Shown here in pieces: positions 1 to 5,499 of a stretch of DNA of 8,291 nucleotides (the stretch's first letter is position 1; the number at the start of each line of letters is the position of its first letter). Both the position numbers and the translations under genes were made by a program. This stretch comes from Ghiorsea sp. (GTDB lineage: Bacteria > Pseudomonadota > Zetaproteobacteria > Mariprofundales > Mariprofundaceae). Where the stretch lies: the NCBI GenBank assembly GCA_027019685.1, contig JALUWH010000228.1:1-8291 (forward strand). Direction: 5' to 3'. The notes beneath the pieces are model-generated. The model ran no database searches. It was not told where the DNA came from and saw only the letters and a program-made list of their open reading frames with translations.

Positions 1-388
1 GCCACGTTTGGTGCGTCATGCGGCAACATTAAAGGCGATGGGCATTAATACGGTTGCAATTAATCCAAATATTCATCCTGATTTTCCAGAAGATAATGTG
101 GATGCGATGCGTGAGAAGTTGGATGAGTGGAATATAGATTTTCTATACCTTGCCGATGAAACGCAAGAAGTTGCCAAGGCTTTTGATGCGCAGTGCACAC
201 CTGATATTTATATGTTTGATAAAAATGGTGAGCTTTATTATCACGGTCGTATTGATGATTACTGGAAAGATGAAAGTAAAGTCACACAAGAAGAGCTGTT
301 ACCTGCTGCAGAAGCTTTGGTTGCAGGCAAAGCAGCACCACAACCTCAGCATCCAACCATTGGTTGTTCAATCAAGTGGTTAGACTAA
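1..388 (+). CDS. Thioredoxin-fold (AhpC/TSA-like redoxin) family protein, 5'-truncated
   Basis: The reading frame is open from the first base (first full codon at 2), so the true start lies outside the window; the TTG at 8 is not a credible start. What remains resembles the C-terminal two thirds of the stand-alone thioredoxin-family proteins that usually carry a CNHCP active site near the N-terminus; that motif would sit just upstream of the window edge. Family signatures visible here are VAINPN, FPEDN, YLADETQEVAKAFDA, a Cys-Thr-Pro (CTPD, Cys codon at 194-196) at the usual cis-proline position, and the terminal IGCSIKW. Members are presumed thiol-disulphide or peroxide-handling proteins of uncertain substrate. 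The gene lies 42 bp upstream of a cytochrome c gene on the same strand, so the two may be co-transcribed. Family assignment is strong; the exact reaction is unknown. Confidence 0.82.
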   Translation, partial: PRLVRHAATLKAMGINTVAINPNIHPDFPEDNVDAMREKLDEWNIDFLYLADETQEVAKAFDAQCTPDIYMFDKNGELYYHGRIDDYWKDESKVTQEELLPAAEALVAGKAAPQPQHPTIGCSIKWLD

Positions 389-430
389 TTTTTAGATTGA
401 AAAAATGAATGAAACCGAAAAGGATAAAAT

Positions 431-790
431 ATGAAAATATATGTAAAAATAAGTGCTCTTTCTTTTGTCTTTTTTAGTTTTCTTGTGTCTGCTCAGGCGG
501 GTGATGTAGTTAAAGGTAAGGCGATTTTTGACCGACTGTGTTTTCACTGCCATAAACCCAGTTATGATGATAAATTTGCACCAGGTTTGGCTGGTATTAC
601 AGAGCGTAGAGATACAGAATGGCTGCATAGTTTTTTGCAAAACCCAAGTAAAATGCTTAAACATGATGAGTACGCGCAAAATTTAAAAGCAAGTAATCCT
701 TATAATTTAACGATGCCTACCTTGCCTGAATTGCAGGATAAACAAAATAGAGAGGATATTATTGCTTATTTAGACACATTGGATAAGTAG
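431..790 (+). CDS. Small periplasmic monohaem cytochrome c (class I type)
   Basis: This 119-residue protein has a Sec signal peptide: basic start MKIYVK, hydrophobic core at about residues 7-20, and a likely cleavage site after AQA-23. One haem-binding motif, CFHCH, lies at residues 37-41. The probable sixth ligand is Met95, in the context NLTMP, as in class I cytochromes. The final LPELQDKQNREDIIAYL matches the C-terminal helix of that class. The mature form, about 96 residues, is a typical size for a periplasmic electron carrier; partners cannot be named from sequence. The ATG start is supported by an AAAGG-type ribosome site ending about 8 nt upstream. It follows the thioredoxin-fold gene by 42 bp without an obvious terminator between them. 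Its TAG stop abuts the stop of the opposing chemoreceptor gene with no gap. Confidence 0.88.
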   Translation: MKIYVKISALSFVFFSFLVSAQAGDVVKGKAIFDRLCFHCHKPSYDDKFAPGLAGITERRDTEWLHSFLQNPSKMLKHDEYAQNLKASNPYNLTMPTLPELQDKQNREDIIAYLDTLDK

Positions 791-2098
791 TTACTCCAGT
801 TCCTCTAAACCTTTCACTACAGCAGCTGATAATGCTTCAATGGCTTCTACATCTTGGGTAGCACCAGCCACATCTCCAGCATTAAACTTGGTGACAGCTT
901 GCTTGGCTAACCTATGCATGTCAGCATGAGGTGACTCAATACCGTTGAATGATGGGCAACTACCAAATTCAACTTGCCCGTTGCTGTAGTACCATTTACC
1001 TAAACGGCAATTATGGTGGTCGGTGACTTCGCTAATATCAATGCTATCGCGCCCTGAAATCATATCTATTAAACGTTTTTTCCAAAACATATGGTCGCTT
1101 TTAGCAAGCTGAATCACAGCATTGGTAATTTTCAGCTTTGAAAACTCTTGTAAGTCTGCGCGTAGTGCAATATCCATTTCATCGGTTGTATTTAGGCTTT
1201 GCTCAGCTTGGGTATCCATCACTTTCGCATCAGCATGACAATGAGTAACACCTTCTGCAATTTCAGTGGATGCAATGGCCTGTTCTTTGGTGGCGTGGTG
1301 CATACCATGTACACTTTCATCCACCTGTTGCATGTTGTATACAATGGTATCCATAGAAGACTGTGTGGTTTCAACAATAGATGATGCATTAGCGACTGTT
1401 TCTGACATTTCGCCTAAGCGCGTAACGACAGCGGAAACTGATTTTTGTATGCTGACACTTTTTTCTACAATATTATCAGCGGCATCTTTGGTTTGATGGG
1501 ATAGTTGTTTGACCTCGCCTGCAACAACAGCAAATCCACGACCAGCATCGCCAGCACGTGCCGCTTCAATTGTAGCATTTAAAGCAAGTAGGTTGGTTTG
1601 GTCAGATATTTTTTGTATGGTTGTTAATAAGCTATCTATTTCTTTGGATACACTAGCAAGTCGTTGTACTTCATTGGTAACATTGTTCATCTGTTGTGTT
1701 GTGGCATGGATAACATCAAATACTTGCTTCATAGACTGACTTCCTTCATCCACAGCAATTTTTGCTTGTTCACTTTGGCTGCCAACTTTATCAGCTTGCT
1801 CTGCAATCATTTGTACGGTAATGCTCATTTCTTCGGTTGCCGATGCCATGGTTTCAGTGCGTTGGGCTACACCATCCGCAAGTTGTTGTAACTTTGCCAT
1901 ATTGATGGTGTTTTCAAAGCCTGTCATCGTTAGTTCAACTTTATCTTTTAACTCTTTAAATTGCATTTGATCCAGCCATTGCATCATATGATTGGCAGCA
2001 TTAGCTAGGGGGTGGTCGTTGCTTATTCTAAAAGTAAAGTCGCCGTTAGATACGGCTTGAAATAAAGTTTCAATTTCTGCTACATGATTTGCTTCCAA
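791..2098 (-). CDS. Soluble methyl-accepting chemotaxis protein with C-terminal CZB zinc-binding domain
   Basis: This 435-residue receptor has no hydrophobic stretch long enough to cross a membrane, so it should be cytoplasmic. Residues ~1-45 (GDFTFRIS, HPLANAANHM) look like a degenerate HAMP-type module, which is inference. Residues ~60-320 are the coiled-coil signalling domain, with the highly conserved hairpin tip at 154-200 (ISDQTNLLALNATIEAARAG, then GRGFAVVAGEVKQLS) that contacts CheA and CheW. The C-terminus is a chemoreceptor zinc-binding (CZB) domain with the 3-His/1-Cys set: His336 (HMFWKK), Cys364 (CRLGKW), His391 and His395 (HADMH). There is no CheR-tether pentapeptide at the end. 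Size and architecture resemble Helicobacter pylori TlpD, a cytosolic receptor for oxidative cues; a similar role here is inference. The start is TTG, chosen because AAGGAG lies 6 nt upstream. A sigma-54-type promoter precedes it. Confidence 0.93.
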   Translation of the reverse strand: MEANHVAEIETLFQAVSNGDFTFRISNDHPLANAANHMMQWLDQMQFKELKDKVELTMTGFENTINMAKLQQLADGVAQRTETMASATEEMSITVQMIAEQADKVGSQSEQAKIAVDEGSQSMKQVFDVIHATTQQMNNVTNEVQRLASVSKEIDSLLTTIQKISDQTNLLALNATIEAARAGDAGRGFAVVAGEVKQLSHQTKDAADNIVEKSVSIQKSVSAVVTRLGEMSETVANASSIVETTQSSMDTIVYNMQQVDESVHGMHHATKEQAIASTEIAEGVTHCHADAKVMDTQAEQSLNTTDEMDIALRADLQEFSKLKITNAVIQLAKSDHMFWKKRLIDMISGRDSIDISEVTDHHNCRLGKWYYSNGQVEFGSCPSFNGIESPHADMHRLAKQAVTKFNAGDVAGATQDVEAIEALSAAVVKGLEELE

Positions 2099-2104
2099 AT
2101 TAGG

Positions 2105-2110
2105 CTCCTT
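2105..2110 (-). promoter_or_regulatory. Shine-Dalgarno that fixes the TTG start of the chemoreceptor
   Basis: On the minus strand the sequence reads AAGGAG, then a 6-nt spacer, then TTG at 2098-2096. The first in-frame ATG is tens of codons downstream and would remove the N-terminal HAMP-like region. The strength and spacing of this site make the TTG start convincing. Confidence 0.8.
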
Positions 2111-2138
2111 TCAATGTATCACTGATGAAAGTGAATAA

Positions 2139-2153
2139 GCAAAGGTGATGCCA
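2139..2153 (-). promoter_or_regulatory. Sigma-54 (RpoN) -24/-12 promoter of the chemoreceptor gene
   Basis: The minus strand reads TGGCATCACCTTTGC followed by TT. This matches the sigma-54 consensus TGGCAC-N5-TTGCW at every key base: GG of the -24 element, GC of the -12 element, and exactly 10 bp between the two dinucleotides; the one departure is T for C at the sixth base. Transcription would begin about 12 nt past the GC, near 2127, giving a leader of about 29 nt that contains the AAGGAG ribosome site. Sigma-54 commonly drives motility and chemotaxis genes, so the match makes biological sense. Activator sites would be expected upstream, inside the 3' end of cobQ; I did not identify any. Confidence 0.7.
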
Positions 2154-2179
2154 GTTTTTGTATGTTGAAGTGCTAAGAC

Positions 2180-3631
2180 TTAGACTTTTGGTGTTAAGAG
2201 CTGTTGTAGGTATTGGGGGTGTAGACTTTCTTCGAGCTGGTCGGCGAGCATATCTAAAGATGCCAAGGTTCTGTCTTGTTGATTGGTATGGTTTGTTATT
2301 TTAAAACCTAGTTCGTGTAACCAAGCTTGACGAAATTCACCTTGTTCAAATAAACCGTGTACATAAGTCCCCCAAACTTGATTGTCTGCCGAACATGCAA
2401 CAAAAGGAAAGAGGCTTTCATCGGTGTGAGATATACCGTGATGAATTTCATAACCTGTAACCAAGTGTCCTTGCGGAAATCTTGTCGTTTGCTGAACCTG
2501 TTGGAGTGTTTTTTCGGGCATCATTTGGGTGTGTATGGGCAATAGGTTTAAACCTTGGCAGCTTTCACCTTCGATACTAGAGGTGAAGGCATCATGAGCC
2601 GCGTCTTCAATATGACTGCCCAGCATTTGAAGACCGCCACAAATGCCTAAAACTTTTCCTTGGTAGCGTAAATGTTGTTGGATTTTTTCAACAAAACCTT
2701 GTGTTTTGAGCCAGTTTAAGTCTGAAGATACATGTTTGGAGCCAGGTAATATGATTAAGTCACAAGGCTGAAGTTCATCCGTGCTTCGTACAAAAGAGAC
2801 CTGAATATCTGCATCAGAAGCCAAAGGGTCTAAGTCATCGTGGTTAGACATGCGTGGGTAGGCAATGACGCTAATATGCAGTTGATGTTGTTTTTCAGAT
2901 GCTTGCTCATGTTTAAAGGGGCTGTCTTCTTCGGGTAAGTCCAAGTCCAGCATAGGTATGACACCAATGACGGGTTTATGGGTATCGTGCTCAAGCCAGA
3001 TTAAAGCATCATCCAATAAAGTAACATTGCCTCTAAATCGATTGATAAGAAACGCCTGAATTCTATGGCTATGTTTATCTTGTAGAATATCAATGCAGCC
3101 TTTGAGGGAGGCAAATACACCGCCTTTATCAATGTCTCCAACCAACCATACGGGCACATCAGCAGCTTGGGCAAAGCCCATATTGGCAATGTCACCATCC
3201 ATAAGGTTGGGCTCTGCTGGGCAGCCAGCACCCTCTATAATGACCATGTCATATTGTTGTTGTAAGGTGTCAAAGGATTGGAGTACGGTATCGAGCAAGG
3301 CAATTCTATCTTTACGGAAACGTTTGGCATGCAAGCGGCCATGGACTTTGCCACGCACAATGAGTTGCGCTTTTTGGTTGCTTTCAGGCTTGATAAGCAC
3401 GGGGTTCATATCCACAGTAGGTTGAATACCACAAGCAAATGCTTGTAAAGCTTGGGCTCTGCCGATTTCACCGCCATCTGCCGTAACCGCAGCATTGTTG
3501 CTCATGTTTTGTGGTTTAAAAGGGGCGACCTTGATGCCATTTCTTGCCAATAAGCGGCAAAGACCTGCGACTAAGACAGATTTTCCAACACCTGAGGCTG
3601 TTCCTTGAATCATGAGCGCGTTTGTTTTCAT
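2180..3631 (-). CDS. cobQ: Cobyric acid synthase (adenosylcobyrinate a,c-diamide amidotransferase)
   Basis: CobQ (CbiP) amidates four side-chain carboxylates of adenosylcobyrinic a,c-diamide, using glutamine and ATP, late in adenosylcobalamin synthesis in the cytoplasm. At 483 residues the protein is the usual length and appears intact. The N-terminal dethiobiotin-synthetase-like ATPase half carries the P-loop GTASGVGKS (10-18), KPQNMSNNA (39-47), IIEGAG (131-136) and GDIDKGGVF (165-173). The C-terminal class I glutamine amidotransferase half carries the nucleophile Cys331 in LGICGGLQMLG and the catalytic His425 in YVHGLF. Start: the ATG at 3631 has no clear Shine-Dalgarno; an inverted repeat sits where one would be expected, and a second in-frame ATG (Met7) is possible. 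No other cobalamin gene is in the window. The upstream gap is too short (127 bp) for a typical cobalamin riboswitch and shows none. Confidence 0.96.
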   Translation of the reverse strand: MKTNALMIQGTASGVGKSVLVAGLCRLLARNGIKVAPFKPQNMSNNAAVTADGGEIGRAQALQAFACGIQPTVDMNPVLIKPESNQKAQLIVRGKVHGRLHAKRFRKDRIALLDTVLQSFDTLQQQYDMVIIEGAGCPAEPNLMDGDIANMGFAQAADVPVWLVGDIDKGGVFASLKGCIDILQDKHSHRIQAFLINRFRGNVTLLDDALIWLEHDTHKPVIGVIPMLDLDLPEEDSPFKHEQASEKQHQLHISVIAYPRMSNHDDLDPLASDADIQVSFVRSTDELQPCDLIILPGSKHVSSDLNWLKTQGFVEKIQQHLRYQGKVLGICGGLQMLGSHIEDAAHDAFTSSIEGESCQGLNLLPIHTQMMPEKTLQQVQQTTRFPQGHLVTGYEIHHGISHTDESLFPFVACSADNQVWGTYVHGLFEQGEFRQAWLHELGFKITNHTNQQDRTLASLDMLADQLEESLHPQYLQQLLTPKV

Positions 3632-3640
3632 GGTCGAAAA

Positions 3641-3657
3641 CTTATGTAAAACGTAAG
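3641..3657. repeat. Operator-like inverted repeat just upstream of cobQ
   Basis: The arms CTTATGT (3641-3647) and ACGTAAG (3651-3657) flank AAA. Six of seven positions pair as Watson-Crick and the seventh (T opposite G) would be a wobble pair in RNA. The repeat begins 9 bp upstream of the cobQ ATG, in the place normally taken by the ribosome-binding site. It could be a repressor site or a translation-blocking hairpin in the cobQ leader. No regulator can be named. Confidence 0.4.
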
Positions 3658-3745
3658 CGATAGCAAAAGGTTCGTATCAATCTTGTTGTTTCTTTAGTGA
3701 AAATTGGCAGGTTGCGCCCATATTTTCAGGGTTGTATCCCTTTTT

Positions 3746-3749
3746 GGAG
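3746..3749 (+). promoter_or_regulatory. Shine-Dalgarno choosing the ATG start of the RRM gene
   Basis: GGAG lies 9 nt upstream of the ATG at 3759, across a T-rich spacer. A longer frame starting with TTG at 3732 is possible on paper, but that TTG has no ribosome site and lies inside the short inverted repeat AGGG/CCCT (3728-3731 and 3738-3741). The ATG is preferred. Confidence 0.6.
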
Positions 3750-3758
3750 TGTTTTTTT

Positions 3759-4211
3759 ATGAATATTGGTTGTGTAAGTAAAGGTATTGCAATGGCAATC
3801 GCTTTGGGTTTAGTTGGCTATTTTGTTGGTCCTATGGCAGGTTTAAACCAAGAAATACCTGTAGGTTCAGTGTTAGCATCGGGTTTGGTGATTGGCTTTT
3901 TGTTGGGTGCTTGGGCATTTGGTGGTGGTTCAAGTCGTTCAAATTCAAAAGTGAAACATAATAATACAAATGTATTGTATGTGGGTAATATCCCATTTAA
4001 AGCGCGTGAAGAAGAAGTGCAGCGTTTATTTGAAACTTATGGTACTGTTGTTTCAGTACGTTTGGTTCGTGGCGGTCCTAGTCGTCGTCCTAAAGGTTAT
4101 GGCTTTGTAGAAATGGGCTCTGCTGGTGATGTGAAAGCAGCTTTAGTGTTGAATGGTGAAGAGTTCGCAGGTCGCAAGCTTCGTGTGAACGAAGCCAAAG
4201 ATAAGAAGTAA
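3759..4211 (+). CDS. Membrane-anchored RRM-domain RNA-binding protein
   Basis: This 150-residue protein has two parts. Residues ~8-28 and ~35-54 are two hydrophobic, glycine-rich segments separated by a short polar turn (GLNQEIPVG), predicted to form a transmembrane hairpin. A polar linker rich in Ser, Asn and Lys (58-70) leads to a single RNA recognition motif at about 71-146. Both RRM signatures are intact: RNP2 as VLYVGNI (72-78) and RNP1 as KGYGFVEM (112-119), with the aromatic residues that stack on RNA bases (Tyr74, Tyr114, Phe116). Bacterial RRM proteins are usually small soluble single-domain proteins, so the membrane hairpin is the notable feature. Topology probably puts the RRM in the cytoplasm, since it must meet RNA. 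The gene is transcribed away from cobQ and converges on rluC, with 5 bp between stop codons. Its RNA targets are unknown. Confidence 0.88.
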   Translation: MNIGCVSKGIAMAIALGLVGYFVGPMAGLNQEIPVGSVLASGLVIGFLLGAWAFGGGSSRSNSKVKHNNTNVLYVGNIPFKAREEEVQRLFETYGTVVSVRLVRGGPSRRPKGYGFVEMGSAGDVKAALVLNGEEFAGRKLRVNEAKDKK

Positions 4212-4216
4212 GTTTT

Positions 4217-5200
4217 TTAAACCTCTTTTTTGAAGTGCGCCCAGCGCTTAGGCCAAGGCGCACGACATTCTAATATTTCGCCTGTGCTTGGATGCTCAAA
4301 ACGAAGTCGCCAAGCATGTAAAGCGAGTCCTTTCCCTTGGATGGATTTGTAATGTTTCGTATCTTCTTTTTCTGCGTATTTAGGGTCACCCAAAATAGCA
4401 TGCCCTTCTTGTTGTAGTTGTACGCGTAGTTGATGGGTTCTTCCGCTGTGTGGCTGTAAAGCTACAAGACTATATTGCCAGCCTTCATGTTCACGCAACA
4501 GTATGGTTTGTAAGTCAGTGATAGCTTCTTGTCCATGTTCGGAATCCACAACCATACGCTCGCCACTTTGGGTCACACCTTTAAGCAGTTTGGACTGCAT
4601 GCGCCCAGCATAAGGATAGGGGTGCCCTGTTACCCAAGCGAGATATGTTTTGTGGGCATCGCGGTTACGAAAACTTTCGGTCAGTTTACGTAAGGTTTTT
4701 AGGTTCTTAGCCAGCAATAAACATCCGCTAGTATCTCTATCTAAGCGGTGTGCCAAGCGTAATTCAGGCAAGTTCAGTTGTACTTTAAGGCGTTCAACTA
4801 ATCCTACATCATGACCACTGCCACCATGCACAACAATGCCAGCTTGTTTATCAATAATCAGTAAATCATCATCTTCATAAAGGGTGATGAGGTTTTTGAT
4901 GGCGGGCATCCATGCTTGAGTTTGTTGCTTTGAGACATGTTGTTCAGAAGTATGTTCTTCAGCGGAATGGGGGCGCAGACTGGCTGGTAAAAAAACGCTG
5001 TCGCCTTCATGAACGCGAAACTCAGGTTTGATGCGTTTACCATTGACCCTCACGTTACCTTTTCGAATCAAACGTAAAATAAGTGTACGCTTTTCTTGCC
5101 CAAGCAGACGACAAAGTACGCGGTCAATGCGACTATTATTTTCATTCTCATCAATAGTAAGGTGAGGTTTCTTTTCGTTTTTTTGTTCTGAACTTGCCAA
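4217..5200 (-). CDS. rluC: 23S rRNA pseudouridine synthase C (RluA family)
   Basis: RluC converts specific uridines of 23S rRNA (955, 2504 and 2580 in E. coli numbering) to pseudouridine. With the TTG start at 5200 the protein is 327 residues, close to the 319 of E. coli. It has an N-terminal S4 RNA-binding domain (RIDRVL through NVRVNGKRIKPEFRVHEGDSV, about residues 24-68). A His/Gln/Ser-rich linker (about 73-97) follows, then the catalytic domain with VVHGGSG, which is typical of RluC rather than RluD. The active site is HRLDRDTSG with catalytic Asp154; LQPHSGRTHQLRV and the C-terminal LHAWRLRFEHP complete the family pattern. The frame stays open upstream to a TTG at 5314, but those extra 38 residues have no family counterpart and no ribosome site, whereas GGAG lies 5 nt before the TTG at 5200. 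It is divergent from rne, as in E. coli. Confidence 0.93.
   Translation of the reverse strand: MASSEQKNEKKPHLTIDENENNSRIDRVLCRLLGQEKRTLILRLIRKGNVRVNGKRIKPEFRVHEGDSVFLPASLRPHSAEEHTSEQHVSKQQTQAWMPAIKNLITLYEDDDLLIIDKQAGIVVHGGSGHDVGLVERLKVQLNLPELRLAHRLDRDTSGCLLLAKNLKTLRKLTESFRNRDAHKTYLAWVTGHPYPYAGRMQSKLLKGVTQSGERMVVDSEHGQEAITDLQTILLREHEGWQYSLVALQPHSGRTHQLRVQLQQEGHAILGDPKYAEKEDTKHYKSIQGKGLALHAWRLRFEHPSTGEILECRAPWPKRWAHFKKEV
4235..4263. repeat. Perfect 7-bp inverted repeat between the RRM gene and rluC 3' ends
   Basis: GTGCGCC (4235-4241) and GGCGCAC (4257-4263) flank a 15-nt loop, inside the last codons of rluC. In RRM-gene RNA it would form a hairpin 24 nt past the stop codon, but two T6 runs (4213-4218 and 4226-4231 region) precede it rather than follow it, so it is not a standard intrinsic terminator in either direction. 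It might protect the 3' end of the RRM transcript. Confidence 0.3.
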
Positions 5201-5205
5201 AGTGG

Positions 5206-5209
5206 CTCC
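5206..5209 (-). promoter_or_regulatory. Shine-Dalgarno that fixes the TTG start of rluC
   Basis: On the minus strand GGAG is followed by the 5-nt spacer CCACT and then TTG at 5200-5198. This places the start about 14 residues before the S4 domain, as in other RluC proteins. There is no ATG in frame upstream of the S4 domain, so TTG initiation is close to unavoidable. Confidence 0.75.
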
Positions 5210-5356
5210 TGTTTGCTTTAATGGGGCAGATTGTACATGTGTTCCGCGTGTGTGGCGATAGATAGCGAGTATTGTGTCGCGTATCGGTTTGAAAACAAGG
5301 ATGCTAACATGCAACTTGAGAAGTTAGTCGCTTCGTTCAGACGATATTTACGGAGA

Positions 5357-5383
5357 GTGAGTCATTTTTTCTTAGGGGCTCAC
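5357..5383 (+). repeat. Hairpin with U-rich loop in the proposed rne leader
   Basis: GTGAGTC (5357-5363) pairs with GGCTCAC (5377-5383) over 7 bp, including one G-U pair. The 13-nt loop contains a run of six T. A stable stem presenting a U-rich single-stranded loop is the sort of site RNase E binds or cuts, but this is inference. Confidence 0.45.
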
Positions 5384-5462
5384 CTTAGCCAACGCCGTGT
5401 TGAGCGATGTACAGTAAATAATATGAAAGCCGCCTGACGGTCTTAAATAAGATGCAAATTTT

Positions 5463-5499
5463 AGCCTGAGCTTGGTGTTTATGTATAACATGCTTGGCT
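5463..5499 (+). repeat. Long imperfect hairpin in the proposed rne leader
   Basis: AGCC (5463-5466), a bulged T, and GAGC (5468-5471) pair with GCTT (5492-5495) and GGCT (5496-5499). Beyond a small internal loop, TGTT (5476-5479) pairs with AACA (5487-5490), leaving a 7-nt apical loop. That gives 12 base pairs, one of them G-U, ending 77 nt before the rne start codon. It could equally act as a DNA dyad overlapping the possible -10 box at 5484-5489. Confidence 0.45.

Noticed and set aside
256..272. A 17-bp exact match between 256-272 and 5804-5820 (both containing GATTACTGGAAAG), hinting at a dispersed repeat.
   Set aside because: Both copies are in the same reading phase and encode DYWKD in two unrelated, well-conserved proteins. 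Flanks differ immediately on both sides, so chance convergence at the peptide level is the simplest reading.
3728..3745. AGGG-TTGTAT-CCCT followed by TTTT as an intrinsic terminator or attenuator before the RRM gene.
   Set aside because: A 4-bp stem is too weak, and no plus-strand gene lies upstream that would need terminating there.
3732..3758. TTG-initiated extension of the RRM protein by nine residues.
   Set aside because: There is no ribosome site before the TTG, while GGAG sits 9 nt before the ATG at 3759. The extension would also cover the proper Shine-Dalgarno region.
3632..3758. Cobalamin riboswitch upstream of cobQ.
   Set aside because: The gap of 127 bp is shared with a divergent gene and is too short for the usual element; no B12-box-like conserved core is visible.
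5231..5437. A 68-residue plus-strand frame opening with TTG in the rluC-rne gap.
   Set aside because: It has no ribosome site at its start, overlaps the probable rluC promoter region on the other strand, and matches no family I recognise. Only the shorter ATG version from 5309 deserves mention, and it is kept as a low-interest finding.
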